From Bacillus sp. es.034 (GTDB lineage: Bacteria > Bacillota > Bacilli > Bacillales > Bacillaceae_B), in NCBI RefSeq assembly GCF_002563655.1, contig NZ_PDIY01000001.1, positions 2,764,001 through 2,828,000 on the forward strand: 64,000 nucleotides of DNA, in the 5' to 3' direction. The notes under the pieces were generated by a model. That model was not told the origin of the DNA. It worked only from the letters and a program-made list of their open reading frames with translations, and did no database searches. Numbering within the stretch: position 1 is the first letter of the stretch; each line of letters begins with the position of its first letter. Positions 7,058 through 16,581 of this stretch are shown one piece after another. The position numbers were made by a program, and so were the translations under genes.

Positions 7058-7956
7058 ATGTTTTGGAAGTATCGTCTTTAGAAAAGAGGTATAAGGAAAA
7101 GCTTGCAGTGAAGGATATCTCCTTTCAGTTGAAAGGTGGGGCTTGCACTGCCTTGCTTGGGCCGAATGGTGCCGGCAAAACGACAACTTTAAATATGCTG
7201 GCAGGATTAATTAAACCAACCGCGGGGACGATCATGGCTCCTGATTCCCCTGATGATATCCGTGAAATAATCGGATGTCTGCCTCAATATCCCGCCTTTT
7301 TTGAGTGGATGACCGGAAAGGAATTCCTGATTTTCTCCGGTGAAATTTCAGGAATGAAGAAGGGGGACGCAGAGAGACGGACAGAAGAACTGATCCCTTT
7401 AGTCGGTTTGGAAGATGGGAAGAATCGGAAGGTGGGTCAATACTCCGGCGGGATGAAACAAAGGCTTGGAATCGCTCAGGCTCTCATTCATAATCCTAAG
7501 CTCATCATCCTTGATGAACCGGTATCAGCACTTGATCCATTTGGCAGAAGGGAAGTTCTTGACTTATTAAAGGAGTTAAAAAAGGATACGACCATTCTAT
7601 TCTCGACCCACATATTAAATGATGCAGAGCAAATATGTGATGATGTCCTTTTTCTTCATGAGGGCGTGCTGATTGAGCAAGGGGCGATCGAGGAAGTGAA
7701 GGCAAGGCACCGTAAATTAAGGTTGACTTTGCATTTCAATGAGGATAGCCATAAGTATACTCAAATCTTAAAGGAAAAAGAGTGGATTCATAATATGATG
7801 TCAGACGGGAAGCGGCTTTCCTTTGAGGTGTTTGATCTGGACCGGGACAGAGCAAAGGTTTTTACAATGATCACTGAGTATGGATGGGGTGTGACCAAAT
7901 TTGAAAGTAGTGAACAAAGCCTGGAAGAGGTCTTCATGGAGGTGATGAAAAAATGA
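7054..7956 (+). CDS. ABC transporter ATP-binding protein (YxlF-like)
   Basis: A 300-residue ATPase of the drug/lantibiotic-type export family. It shows Walker A GPNGAGKT (36-43), signature SGGMKQ (131-136), Walker B LIILDEP (150-156) and a switch histidine in FSTH near residue 186. A roughly 80-residue C-terminal extension is typical of CcmA/BcrA-like subunits. It pairs with the permease whose ATG overlaps its stop. In B. subtilis the YxlEFG set dampens SigY activity, and a similar self-protective or regulatory role is possible here. Confidence 0.9.
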   Translation: MNVLEVSSLEKRYKEKLAVKDISFQLKGGACTALLGPNGAGKTTTLNMLAGLIKPTAGTIMAPDSPDDIREIIGCLPQYPAFFEWMTGKEFLIFSGEISGMKKGDAERRTEELIPLVGLEDGKNRKVGQYSGGMKQRLGIAQALIHNPKLIILDEPVSALDPFGRREVLDLLKELKKDTTILFSTHILNDAEQICDDVLFLHEGVLIEQGAIEEVKARHRKLRLTLHFNEDSHKYTQILKEKEWIHNMMSDGKRLSFEVFDLDRDRAKVFTMITEYGWGVTKFESSEQSLEEVFMEVMKK

Positions 7957-8729
7957 AAATCGGTTGGGTATTATTCAGAAAAGAAATGCTCGAGCTCATC
8001 CGTAATTATAAAATGATCTGGATGCCAATCGTTTTCATTCTATTTGGTTTGAAGGAGCCATTATCGGCCTATTATATGCCGGAAATATTACAATCAGTAG
8101 GGGACTTACCAGACGGCACGGTCATATCCATACCGACCCCTTCAGCAGGTGAAGTACTTCTGTCCATCATGAATCAATTCAGCACAATGGGTGTCCTGGT
8201 CATCGTATTGGGATTCATGGGGACGGTGGCAGGGGAAAGGAAAAGCGGTAACGCAATAATGGTACTTGTGAAACCTGTTCCATACAGTGCGTATATATAC
8301 TCCAAGTGGTCAGCTGCACTAGTGCTTGTGTGGGTGTCATACACCCTAGGGATGCTATCGGGGTTGTATTATATCCATCTGTTATTCGATGGAATCGATT
8401 TATACACATTCATACAGGGGTTCCTGGTTTACGGCCTTTGGCTTACTTTTATCATGACATTGGTGATTTTCTTCAGCAGCCTCGTACAAACACCGGGTCT
8501 TGCTGCATTTTATACAATCGCATCGACCATGCTGATCACCTTCTTCTCAGGATATATGACAAAAACATTAAAATGGTCGCCGGGGCAGTTGACCAACTAT
8601 GTAAACGATCTGATCCTTCAGGACCGGTGGACAGAAAATCTGTCAGGAACACTCTTCTTGACCCTGATCATATGCCTGACCATCCTCATCATCACCCCGG
8701 CCCTCTTCAGAAAAAAAGAACTGAGCTGA
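7953..8729 (+). CDS. ABC transporter permease (YxlG-like)
   Basis: A 258-residue ABC-2 type membrane subunit with about six hydrophobic segments. It shows the typical GERKSGNAIMVLVKPV cytoplasmic stretch (around residues 90-105) and an extracellular first loop (residues 41-70). The substrate is unknown. It starts within the ATPase stop codon (ATGA overlap) and is the last gene of the three-gene operon. Its stop codon lies inside the hairpin at 8719-8750. Confidence 0.88.
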   Translation: MKIGWVLFRKEMLELIRNYKMIWMPIVFILFGLKEPLSAYYMPEILQSVGDLPDGTVISIPTPSAGEVLLSIMNQFSTMGVLVIVLGFMGTVAGERKSGNAIMVLVKPVPYSAYIYSKWSAALVLVWVSYTLGMLSGLYYIHLLFDGIDLYTFIQGFLVYGLWLTFIMTLVIFFSSLVQTPGLAAFYTIASTMLITFFSGYMTKTLKWSPGQLTNYVNDLILQDRWTENLSGTLFLTLIICLTILIITPALFRKKELS

Positions 8730-8750
8730 CGTCTTCTCGTCAGCTCAGTT
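8719..8750 (+). terminator. Hairpin at the end of the yxlEFG-like operon
   Basis: A 13-pair perfect stem AACTGAGCTGACG / CGTCAGCTCAGTT with a TCTTCT loop. No T-run follows on the plus strand, so it may act mainly as an RNA 3'-end stabiliser or a weak terminator. Confidence 0.6.
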
Positions 8751-8837
8751 CGTAATAGGGACGGACCTCTTGTATGAGTAGAAAAGGGTTTCATGGATTT
8801 ATGTCGAATGGTGGTAGAAGAAGGAGGATGATAGAAT

Positions 8838-9251
8838 ATGACCCATCGTGCTGGCATCATCCTCATTGAAAATGGCAATCTGGCAGTTATAAAAAGAATA
8901 AGAGAGGGCTGTATATATTATGTGATTCCAGGGGGAGGTATGGAGGAAGGGGAAACCGAAATGGAAACGGCGGTTCGGGAAGCGGAGGAAGAACTGGGAA
9001 TCAACGTCTCAGAACTGAAACTCGCGTTGACCTTCAAGCAGATTAATACACATTCCTATTATTTTGTGGGAAAATATAATGGCTTATTTGGCTCAGGAAA
9101 AGGTGAAGAATACGATTTTACCAGGGATAGAGGGCATTATATTCCCTGCTGGATCCCGTTGGAGAAACTGTCCGGGGAAAAATTGTACCCTCTTGAAGTA
9201 AAGCAATTTCTATTACAGCAAAAGGCAGGTGATAAAGTCGATGATGATTAA
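8838..9251 (+). CDS. Nudix hydrolase
   Basis: A 137-residue Nudix-fold pyrophosphohydrolase with a full Nudix box at about residues 33-55: G-x5-E-x7-REAEEELGI, including both catalytic glutamates. Its size and the HSYYFVGKY strand resemble the MutT/ADP-ribose-type housekeeping group; the substrate is not predictable. GGAGG lies upstream of the ATG. Its end overlaps the start of the patatin gene by 11 bases, so the two are translationally linked. Confidence 0.88.
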   Translation: MTHRAGIILIENGNLAVIKRIREGCIYYVIPGGGMEEGETEMETAVREAEEELGINVSELKLALTFKQINTHSYYFVGKYNGLFGSGKGEEYDFTRDRGHYIPCWIPLEKLSGEKLYPLEVKQFLLQQKAGDKVDDD

Positions 9252-10116
9252 TGAAACCGGACTTGTCCTCGAAGGTGGCGGAATGAGAGGAATATACACG
9301 GCGGGGGCCTTGGAATTTTTCTTGGAGAACGGAATTGAATTTCCTTATGTCATCGGGGTATCGGCAGGTGCATGCAATGCCGCGTCTTATTTGTCCAAAC
9401 AAAACGGCCGCAATAAAAAGGTGAATGTGGATTTTATCCGCGATCCTAAATACTTATCATGGCGGAACTACTGGAAAACGGGTGAATTATTCGGGATGGA
9501 CTATGTCTTTGATGAAATACCGAATAAACTGGTCCCCTTCGATTACAAAGCCTTTCACTCCAACCGAACGGAATTTGTAGTCGGGACAACCGACTGTCAT
9601 ACAGGAAAGCCTGCCTATTTCTCAAGGAAGGATTATGGAGAGGACCTTCTCACGATCATCCGCGCATCAAGCTCTCTTCCATTTGTGGCTCCGATTGTTG
9701 AATTTGCTTCCCGTCACCTCCTTGACGGGGGTATAAGCGATCCGGTTCCCATTGAAAAAGCCGAGCAGGACGGATTCAAAAAAAATGTGGTCATCCTGAC
9801 CCGGAATAGGGGATATTATAAGAAGCCTTCAAGATTTTCTTTCCTGGTGAGAAGAAAATATCCTCAATATCCAGAGTTGCACAAAACGCTGATGAACCGT
9901 TATATGCGTTATAATCAAACGATACAGGAGATAGAAAGAAAAGAAAAAAATGGAGAGGTATTGATCATCCAGCCCCAGCATCCACTTAAAGTAAGCCGGA
10001 TTGAAAAAAATCCTCAAAAACTGGACGAATTGTACTGGCAGGGCTATCATGACGCAGAATCAAATTGGAAGCAGTTAGTCGATTGGAATCAATCAGGGAA
10101 GCTGGTACATTCATAA
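9241..10116 (+). CDS. Patatin-like phospholipase (YjjU-type)
   Basis: A 291-residue patatin-fold serine acyl hydrolase. The oxyanion loop GGGMRG is at 12-17, the nucleophile elbow GVSAG has S41, and the catalytic dyad aspartate D162 is in DGG. No signal peptide is visible, so it is cytoplasmic or membrane-associated; the lipid substrate is unknown. I chose the ATG at 9241, with AGGTGA eight bases upstream. A GTG at 9229 lies inside that ribosome site. It overlaps the Nudix gene. Confidence 0.88.
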   Translation: MMINETGLVLEGGGMRGIYTAGALEFFLENGIEFPYVIGVSAGACNAASYLSKQNGRNKKVNVDFIRDPKYLSWRNYWKTGELFGMDYVFDEIPNKLVPFDYKAFHSNRTEFVVGTTDCHTGKPAYFSRKDYGEDLLTIIRASSSLPFVAPIVEFASRHLLDGGISDPVPIEKAEQDGFKKNVVILTRNRGYYKKPSRFSFLVRRKYPQYPELHKTLMNRYMRYNQTIQEIERKEKNGEVLIIQPQHPLKVSRIEKNPQKLDELYWQGYHDAESNWKQLVDWNQSGKLVHS

Positions 10117-10251
10117 AACATCAGGGATGAATAGAGCCACTCCTTTGTGAAAGAGTGTTCTGTTCATTTCCCCCCGTTTTCCTGACAAGTGGTCTTTTTA
10201 CGGATTTTTTACATACATATGATAGAGATTCCTTGAAAGGACGAGCATTCT

Positions 10252-10947
10252 ATGAACCTCTATCAAATATACAAAAATGAACAATATACGTTGCTTTTTA
10301 GAAGTGTCATGTATTTTCTCATTGGTGTAGGGATGCTTGTAGTGACACAGCAATTATATTATTTTCCCCTGCTGATCTTCATCCCGGCGTTTTCAAATCT
10401 ATATCTCAGCAATAGCCTGAAAAAGGAACTTAAGAAGGCAAACCGTCTGTATTATGAAAAGATGCCTGTATCCGAGCATTCACTTGTAGGGGTCCATACG
10501 AAGGAAGGCTCCTATTACTTAAAAACGAACGGTTGGTCCCACTATTTTATTCAACGTACATCCATGATCAATAACCCAAAACAATACTTGTTTCACAGAA
10601 AGCATAAACTTCCGCTGTCATTTTCGAAATGGAGCAGGACCATAAAAATCGATCATCCTGAGAGAAGAATGATGTTTCAATTGAAATATCAAAGTGCCAC
10701 CGCCATCGAATGGCAGAATGAAGGTGGGGATACGATCCTCATATATAAAGGGAACAAGAGATGGATCTTGAATTATCAAGAAAAAAATTATCTATCCTTA
10801 CAAAAAGGGTACCTCCCCCAAAGTGTTCAACGGCTGTTCGATTCCCACCACAGTTACGTATCATTTTACGAAACGTATAATGATGACTTGGACTGGCTGC
10901 TGATCTTTCTTTGGTATGTAGACAGTGATTATTTTCTTACATCGTAG
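10252..10947 (+). CDS. Unknown membrane-anchored protein
   Basis: 231 residues, not recognised. Two hydrophobic helices lie near the N-terminus (about 16-32 and 36-52), followed by a basic, aromatic-rich cytoplasmic or extracytoplasmic domain of about 170 residues with many Tyr and Trp. A beta-rich, tubby/phospholipid-scramblase-like domain is possible, but I cannot show it. GAAAGGACG precedes the ATG. It stands alone, followed by a terminator at 11002. Confidence 0.7.
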   Translation: MNLYQIYKNEQYTLLFRSVMYFLIGVGMLVVTQQLYYFPLLIFIPAFSNLYLSNSLKKELKKANRLYYEKMPVSEHSLVGVHTKEGSYYLKTNGWSHYFIQRTSMINNPKQYLFHRKHKLPLSFSKWSRTIKIDHPERRMMFQLKYQSATAIEWQNEGGDTILIYKGNKRWILNYQEKNYLSLQKGYLPQSVQRLFDSHHSYVSFYETYNDDLDWLLIFLWYVDSDYFLTS

Positions 10948-11001
10948 CTCATTCATTTGGGTACATTAATTATGAGAGAATGTAACACATAGGTAAGATA
11001 C

Positions 11002-11031
11002 ATGCTTCTAATCATATAGAGGCATTTTTTC
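11002..11031 (+). terminator. Terminator before the riboflavin leader
   Basis: ATGCTTCTA (11002-11010) and TAGAGGCAT (11017-11025) form a stem with one wobble pair, followed by TTTTTTC. Confidence 0.8.
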
Positions 11032-11145
11032 ATTCCATAATTTCATCACCCTGTATTCTAAAAATTAGGACAAAAATCTTATTTTAGTTCGTCTTACATG
11101 ATTTTATTTATGAAACTATGATAGAATAATGATAATCGAATAGGT

Positions 11146-11290
11146 TTCCTTCGGGGCAGGGTGAAATTCCCTACCGGCGGTGATGAGCAAATGCTCTTAG
11201 TCCGTGACCCGGCTAATACATATTAGACGGTGGATTTGGTGAAACTCCAAAGCCGACAGTGAAAGTCTGGATGGGAGAAGGAACGGCAGC
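11146..11290 (+). promoter_or_regulatory. FMN riboswitch (RFN element)
   Basis: It contains the conserved RFN blocks in order: CTTCGGGGCAGGGTGAAATTCC, CCGGCGGTGAT, AGTCCGTGACCCG, GGTGGATTTGGTGAAACTCC, GCCGACAGT and GGATGGGAGAAGGA. FMN binding is expected to favour the terminator at 11391 and so shut off the rib operon. The identification is by direct motif recognition. Confidence 0.97.
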
Positions 11291-11390
11291 ATTTAGTTGA
11301 TGGATAGGATAGGAGTCCGGCCAGTGTTTATGGATGATTTTTCCTTTCTGGAACATTGAATCAAATGCTTTATTTAGTCATGCCAACTTC

Positions 11391-11422
11391 CCCCAAGTAA
11401 ATCGTTACTTGGGGTTTCTTTA
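11391..11422 (+). terminator. FMN-riboswitch terminator
   Basis: CCCCAAGTAA / TTACTTGGGG with an ATCG loop, followed by TTTCTTTATT, 40 bases before ribD. It is the expression platform of the RFN element. Confidence 0.92.
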
Positions 11423-11461
11423 TTTCTGAATAGTATTTTTGATAGAAGGGGGGTACATCAA

Positions 11462-12556
11462 TTGGATCATACCCATTATATGAAGCTTGCCATTTCAATG
11501 GCAGAGGCAACCCTTGGCCAGACCTCGCCTAACCCTGCGGTAGGGTGTGTAATGGTCAAAAATGGGGAAATTGTCGGGATGGGTGCTCATTTGAAAGCGG
11601 GAGAAGGACATGCAGAAGTGAATGCCATTAAAATGGCAGGACATAAAGCAAAAGGAAGTGACATTTACGTTACCCTTGAGCCTTGTTCCCACCATGGGAA
11701 AACACCTCCATGCTCTCAAGCATTGATTTCAAGCGGGGTAAAGCGAGTCCATATCGCCACCCGGGATCCCAATCCCCTAGTGGCCGGGCGTGGCATTCAA
11801 CAATTAAGGGATGCAGGCATTGAAGTAGTGGTGGGTGATCTCGAAGAAGAAGCCCGGGACCTGAATAAGCATTTTTTCCACTTCATTCAAAATGGTACCC
11901 CATATGTCACGCTTAAAACAGCGGTTACACTGGATGGTAAAACCGCATCGGCTTCGGGAGACAGTAAGTGGATTACATCCGAAGCCTCAAGAACCGATGT
12001 CCACTATGATCGTCACAGGCATGACGCGATATTAGTAGGAGTCAATACCGTCATTCAAGACAACCCACACCTTACCACCCGTTTGCCCCAAGGTGGAAAA
12101 AACCCCATTCGAATTGTATTAGATACTTATTTGCGTACACCGATCCACTCTCATGTCGTAGAGGATCTAGAAAGCAGGACCATCATCTTTACAGGCAGTT
12201 CGGTCAAAGAAGAACAAAAGAAGCCCTATATCGATCGGGGATGTGAAATCATTTCCCTTACCGATGAAAAGATAGGGATTCGAAATGTCCTGAAAGAACT
12301 GGGTTCCCGTAAGATTGCTTCCCTATATGTAGAAGGTGGTTCGACTGTACATTCCGCTTTCCTAGAGGAAAAGGCTTTTCAGGAAATGGTTATATATATG
12401 GCTCCAAAGCTTGTTGGTGGAAGTACTGCCTTCACGAGTTTTGGAGGAAAAGGATTTCCGACCATTGCAGAAGGATTGGAAATGGAGATTGCCCATCTGG
12501 AACGTGTAGGACAGGATATTAAAATTGTCGCACGGCCAAAACGGGAACCTTTGTGA
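11462..12556 (+). CDS. ribD: Bifunctional riboflavin deaminase/reductase RibD
   Basis: Carries out steps two and three of riboflavin synthesis: deamination of the pyrimidine from GTP and NADPH reduction of its ribosyl chain. The N-terminal zinc deaminase domain shows GHAEVNAI (H50, E52) and EPCSHHGKTPPC (C75, C84). The reductase domain runs from about residue 147 to the end (364), with TLDGKTAS and the ILVGVNTV segment. The start is TTG, preceded by GAAGGGGGG; an ATG seven codons in has no better site. It is the first gene of the FMN-controlled operon. Confidence 0.95.
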   Translation: MDHTHYMKLAISMAEATLGQTSPNPAVGCVMVKNGEIVGMGAHLKAGEGHAEVNAIKMAGHKAKGSDIYVTLEPCSHHGKTPPCSQALISSGVKRVHIATRDPNPLVAGRGIQQLRDAGIEVVVGDLEEEARDLNKHFFHFIQNGTPYVTLKTAVTLDGKTASASGDSKWITSEASRTDVHYDRHRHDAILVGVNTVIQDNPHLTTRLPQGGKNPIRIVLDTYLRTPIHSHVVEDLESRTIIFTGSSVKEEQKKPYIDRGCEIISLTDEKIGIRNVLKELGSRKIASLYVEGGSTVHSAFLEEKAFQEMVIYMAPKLVGGSTAFTSFGGKGFPTIAEGLEMEIAHLERVGQDIKIVARPKREPL

Positions 12557-12569
12557 AGGGGGGAAAAGG

Positions 12570-13226
12570 ATGTTTACTGGAATCATTGAAGAAATTGGAG
12601 CAATCGAACAGATGAAAAAGTCTTCCTCTTCCATGGAATTGACGATTGCAGCGAGTCGCATTCTCGAAGATATCCATATCGGGGACAGCATCAGCGTGAA
12701 CGGAGTTTGTTTAACCGTCACCTCATTCAGCTCCAGCAAGTTTCAGGTTGATGTCATGCCCGAGACGTTTGAAGGGACCACCTTACGGACCCTTACCCGT
12801 GGTTCGAAAGTGAACCTGGAAAGAGCCATGGCGGCAAACGGTCGTTTCGGCGGTCACTTCGTCAACGGTCATGTAGACGGGGTCGGTACCATCGGGAGAG
12901 TGGAAAAAGTGGAAAATGCATGGTATATGGACATTACCATCCCGGAACATCAGAGCCATTTGTTCATCATGAAGGGCTCGGTTGCAATAGACGGCACCTC
13001 CCTTACTGTGTTTGGTGTGAAAAATAATACCATTACGATTTCCCTCATCCCTCAGACGAGAGGGGACACGGTCCTTGGTGGAAAAAAAGTAGGGGATCTT
13101 GTCAATATTGAATGTGATGTAATGGCGAAATATTTTCATCGTTTCTATGAAGCAAAGGAACAGTCTAAGAGGACTTCAAGCAGCATCAGCTATGATTTTT
13201 TATCTCAAAACGGGTTCGCTGACTAA
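12570..13226 (+). CDS. ribE: Riboflavin synthase alpha subunit
   Basis: Dismutates two 6,7-dimethyl-8-ribityllumazine molecules into riboflavin. The 218-residue protein shows the internal duplication of the family: [10 protein letters not shown]... and a second lumazine-binding barrel from about residue 98 ([11 protein letters not shown]). Conserved [13 protein letters not shown] and [12 protein letters not shown] stretches occupy equivalent places in each half. GAAGGGGGGAAAAGG precedes the ATG at 12570. It lies 13 bases after ribD. Called ribE in B. subtilis usage (ribC elsewhere). Confidence 0.95.
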   Translation: MFTGIIEEIGAIEQMKKSSSSMELTIAASRILEDIHIGDSISVNGVCLTVTSFSSSKFQVDVMPETFEGTTLRTLTRGSKVNLERAMAANGRFGGHFVNGHVDGVGTIGRVEKVENAWYMDITIPEHQSHLFIMKGSVAIDGTSLTVFGVKNNTITISLIPQTRGDTVLGGKKVGDLVNIECDVMAKYFHRFYEAKEQSKRTSSSISYDFLSQNGFAD

Positions 13227-13242
13227 GAGGAGGGGTTGCCCC

Positions 13243-14436
13243 ATGTTTAATAAGATTGAAGAAGCTCTGGAAGACCTAAAGGCAGGTAAAGTCGTCATCG
13301 TAGTGGATGACGAGAACCGTGAGAATGAAGGAGATTTCATTGCCCTGGCGGATAAAGCGACTCCTGAAATCATTAATTTTATGGCTAAAGAAGGAAGAGG
13401 CTTGATTTGTGCCCCTATAACGGAGGAAATAGCACATAAACTGAAGCTCTCTCCGATGACAATGTCAAATACTGACCCACATGGCACAGCCTTCACCATT
13501 TCGGTTGATCATAAATCGGCAACGACCGGGATTAGTGCATTTGAAAGGTCGACCACCATACAGGAATTGTTGAACGAGAATTCCATTCCGGAGGACTTTA
13601 AACGGCCTGGACATGTATTTCCCCTTATCGCCAAAAATGGCGGGGTTCTAAAACGTGCTGGCCATACAGAAGCAGCCATCGATCTGGCTGTTCTGGCAGG
13701 TGCACAACCATCCGGCGTCATCTGTGAAATCATGAATGAAGATGGAACGATGGCAAGGGTGCCTGAATTAACGAAGCTCGCTGAAAAATGGGATGTTAAG
13801 ATCATTTCCATTGAAGATTTGATCAGATATAGAAGAAAAAAGGAAATGCTTGTGACAAGGGAAGTGGAAATTGAGCTTCCAACTGAGTTTGGAAACTTCA
13901 AAGCGGTTGCTTACACAGAAAACCTTACAGGAAAAGAGCATATCGCCCTTGTAAAAGGAGAATGGGCAGAGGGGGAGGATGTACTCGTGCGTGTACACTC
14001 CGAATGCCTGACAGGGGACGTTTTCGGTTCCAATCGTTGTGATTGTGGCCCACAGCTCGCTACAGCCCTTACCCAGATTGAAGAAGAAGGAAAAGGTGTC
14101 CTGCTCTATATGAGGCAAGAGGGCCGCGGAATTGGATTAATAAACAAGCTGAAGGCGTATAAGCTCCAGGAAGAAGGCTATGACACCGTGGAAGCCAATC
14201 AGAAACTGGGCTTTGGTGACGATTTAAGGGAGTATGGGATCGGAGCGCAGATTCTGAGAGATTTAGGTATAACCAGGATGCGTCTATTGACCAATAATCC
14301 GAGAAAGATCGCCGGGATCAATGGATACGGCTTAGAAATCGCTGATCGGATGCCGATCCAGATGCCTGCGAAATTCGAAAATGAAAAGTATTTAAAAACC
14401 AAGCACACTAAGCTCGGACACTTACTTAAATTTTAG
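13243..14436 (+). CDS. ribBA: Bifunctional DHBP synthase / GTP cyclohydrolase II
   Basis: Supplies both precursors of riboflavin. The N-terminal 3,4-dihydroxy-2-butanone-4-phosphate synthase (1-200) has [11 protein letters not shown] and a later HTEAAIDLA stretch. The C-terminal GTP cyclohydrolase II (205-397) has the zinc cysteines in [18 protein letters not shown] and the RQEGRGIGL catalytic segment. AAGAGGAGG precedes the ATG at 13243; the frame is open further upstream but overlaps ribE. Length 397 is normal for Bacillus (RibA in B. subtilis naming). Confidence 0.96.
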   Translation: MFNKIEEALEDLKAGKVVIVVDDENRENEGDFIALADKATPEIINFMAKEGRGLICAPITEEIAHKLKLSPMTMSNTDPHGTAFTISVDHKSATTGISAFERSTTIQELLNENSIPEDFKRPGHVFPLIAKNGGVLKRAGHTEAAIDLAVLAGAQPSGVICEIMNEDGTMARVPELTKLAEKWDVKIISIEDLIRYRRKKEMLVTREVEIELPTEFGNFKAVAYTENLTGKEHIALVKGEWAEGEDVLVRVHSECLTGDVFGSNRCDCGPQLATALTQIEEEGKGVLLYMRQEGRGIGLINKLKAYKLQEEGYDTVEANQKLGFGDDLREYGIGAQILRDLGITRMRLLTNNPRKIAGINGYGLEIADRMPIQMPAKFENEKYLKTKHTKLGHLLKF

Positions 14437-14448
14437 GAGGAAATACCA

Positions 14449-14919
14449 ATGAAAACCATTTATGAAGGAAATTTAGTAGGATCAGGATTAAGAGTGGCCA
14501 TCGTCGTTTCACGTTTTAATGAATTCATCACATCCAAGCTACTGGGAGGAGCGGAAGATGCCCTGAAGCGACACGGCGTGGAAGAAGGAAATGTCTCCGT
14601 CACCTGGGTCCCTGGAGCATTTGAAATTCCCATGATCGCCAAGAAACTGGCTCGTTCTGGTAAATATGATGCCGTTGTGACACTGGGAACGGTCATCCGC
14701 GGAGCAACCGCTCATTTTGAATACGTAAGCGGAGAGGTTGCTAAAGGAGTGGCCAATCTTAGCCTGCAGGAAGACGTACCCGTCATATTCGGGGTCTTGA
14801 CGACTGATACAATCGAACAGGCAATCGAGAGAGCCGGCACAAAAGCCGGGAACAAAGGATGGGAAGCAGCGGTCTCAGCCATCGAAATGGCCAATTTGAT
14901 CCGTGAAATAGATAAATAA
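14449..14919 (+). CDS. ribH: 6,7-dimethyl-8-ribityllumazine synthase
   Basis: Joins the RibBA and RibD products to form lumazine, and assembles as an icosahedral shell around riboflavin synthase in Bacillus. The 156-residue protein has the substrate-binding [23 protein letters not shown] and GVLTTDT motifs, and the catalytic histidine in AHFEYV. TAGGAGG is 12 bases after the ribBA stop. It is the last gene of the operon, closed by a perfect terminator. Confidence 0.96.
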   Translation: MKTIYEGNLVGSGLRVAIVVSRFNEFITSKLLGGAEDALKRHGVEEGNVSVTWVPGAFEIPMIAKKLARSGKYDAVVTLGTVIRGATAHFEYVSGEVAKGVANLSLQEDVPVIFGVLTTDTIEQAIERAGTKAGNKGWEAAVSAIEMANLIREIDK

Positions 14920-14926
14920 GGATTGT

Positions 14927-14960
14927 GACGAGTCTCCTAATTTGGAGACTCGTCTTTTTG
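14927..14960 (+). terminator. Riboflavin operon terminator
   Basis: GACGAGTCTCC / GGAGACTCGTC with a 6-base loop, then TTTTTG. Confidence 0.95.
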
Positions 14961-14986
14961 AGTGACGGACCTCACTAAAATACATG

Positions 14987-15015
14987 TTGGCAAACGTCAG
15001 ACCTTTTGCTAGAAT
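14987..15015 (+). promoter_or_regulatory. Sigma-A promoter of the purine permease
   Basis: TTGGCA (14987-14992), 17-base spacer, TAGAAT (15010-15015). The 60-base leader holds a small CCCTTTATAGAGGG hairpin but no purine riboswitch core. Confidence 0.75.
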
Positions 15016-15084
15016 AGTATTTTGTGGCTCCCCTTTATAGAGGGACGAGCGGGTAGGGAGAGGGCAGTTTTATAGGAAGATTAT

Positions 15085-16374
15085 ATGAAAGCACGTGGAG
15101 GTATTTTTCAGTTAAAGGATCACGGTACCACGATGAAACAGGAGATGATGGCAGGTGCGATCGGTTACTTTACGATTGTCTACATCATCGCTGTAAATGC
15201 TTTAATTCTTTCTGAAGCTGGGATTCCATTTGAAGGGGCAGTCATGGCAACGATACTTGCTTCCTTCGTCGGGTGTTTGGTGATGGCCTTTTGGGCAAAT
15301 GCGCCGATCCTTCTGGTTCCAGGCATGGGAATTAATGCAATGTTTACATTCACCCTGGTGAAATCGTCGGGCCTTTCGTGGCAGGAAGCATTAGCTGTCA
15401 TAGTGATTTCAGGAATACTCTTTATGATCATTGCATTTACAAAGCTTTCTAAAGTATTATCGGAAGCCATCCCCAAAACATTGAAAGAAGCCATCACTGT
15501 AGGGTTAGGGATGTTTTTAATGTTTATCGGTCTTGAAAAAGGCGGTCTCATTCAAAGAGGCGACAGTGCCATCATCATGATCGGTGATTTTGGGGAACTA
15601 AAGGTGTTGGCCACAGTGCTGACATTCCTGGTGACGATTTTTCTTTTTATTCGCAATGTAAAAGGTCAATTTTTATGGAGTATCGCTTTTGGTACAGTGC
15701 TGGGGTTCATCTTTGGGATTGAGCCTTCCATTCAATCAAGCTCGTTCCATCTGAGTGAATACAGTCAGGTATTTGGACAAATATCGTTTAGTGCCATTAT
15801 GGAAATTCCGTTTTGGATTGCGGTTTTTTCCGTCACGATGGTGCTGGTATTTGAAAACATCGGTCTCGTTCATGGTCATACGGATATGATCGATCAACCG
15901 CATAAATATTCTAAAGCCTTTCAAGCAAATGCTTTTTCCGCATTCACATCAGGATTTTTCGGAACGAGTCCGACAGTCTCGACGGTGGAAAGTGCAGCAG
16001 CCATGACGGCAGGCGGCCGGACTGGATTGACAAGCCTGACTACGGGTGTATTATTCTTAGGATCTGTGTTGTTCATTCCGTATTTAAAATGGATTCCGGA
16101 TCATGCCATCGCCCCGATACTTATTATCATCGGAGGGTTGATGATTCAAAATATACGACATATGGATCTTCGTGATCTGACAGAGGCGTTTCCCGCCATT
16201 TTCATCATCGCGATGATTCCGTTTACGTACAGTATCGCAGACGGAATCGCAATCGGATTTATTCTGTATCCCGTATTAAAATTGGCTACAGGGAAAGCAC
16301 GGGAAGTTTCCATTCCTCTATATATCATCGCTGCGCTGTTTCTGATGAATTTCTTTGTTCATTCGATTCATTAA
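15085..16374 (+). CDS. NCS2 family purine (hypoxanthine/guanine or adenine) permease
   Basis: A 429-residue AzgA-like NCS2 transporter, close in type to Bacillus PbuG/PbuO. It has about 12-14 membrane spans; the family's N-terminal MAGAIGYFTIVYIIAVNA, the substrate-site loop VPGMGINAMFTF (around residue 77) and the FGTSPTVSTVESAAAMTAGGRTGL motif (near 292-315) are all present. It drives proton-coupled uptake of a purine base; the exact base is not decided by these motifs. It has its own promoter and terminator. Unlike many Bacillus pbu genes it lacks an aptamer-type leader. Confidence 0.9.
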   Translation: MKARGGIFQLKDHGTTMKQEMMAGAIGYFTIVYIIAVNALILSEAGIPFEGAVMATILASFVGCLVMAFWANAPILLVPGMGINAMFTFTLVKSSGLSWQEALAVIVISGILFMIIAFTKLSKVLSEAIPKTLKEAITVGLGMFLMFIGLEKGGLIQRGDSAIIMIGDFGELKVLATVLTFLVTIFLFIRNVKGQFLWSIAFGTVLGFIFGIEPSIQSSSFHLSEYSQVFGQISFSAIMEIPFWIAVFSVTMVLVFENIGLVHGHTDMIDQPHKYSKAFQANAFSAFTSGFFGTSPTVSTVESAAAMTAGGRTGLTSLTTGVLFLGSVLFIPYLKWIPDHAIAPILIIIGGLMIQNIRHMDLRDLTEAFPAIFIIAMIPFTYSIADGIAIGFILYPVLKLATGKAREVSIPLYIIAALFLMNFFVHSIH

Positions 16375-16395
16375 AGCGATTAAAAACATTAGCAA

Positions 16396-16435
16396 AAGAG
16401 GCCCATCACCTTAGTGATGGGCCTCTCTGCTTTAT
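16396..16435 (+). terminator. Terminator after the purine permease
   Basis: AGAGGCCCATCAC / GTGATGGGCCTCT with a CTTA loop, followed by CTGCTTTATT. Confidence 0.9.
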
Positions 16436-16581
16436 TACTGTTGGGGGCTTCGCTTCCTTATTTTACAACTAATGTCAAATTACGTAGACTTTCCGCATAT
16501 TTCTTGTTACTATTAAAGAAAAAATATGAATCTTTTTAACTATTTTTCCAAATGTTGAACAGGAACGCAGGAGTGATTTTG

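Noticed and set aside
15020-15084. Purine riboswitch before the NCS2 permease
   Set aside because: The conserved purine-aptamer core is absent; only a short GC hairpin is seen.
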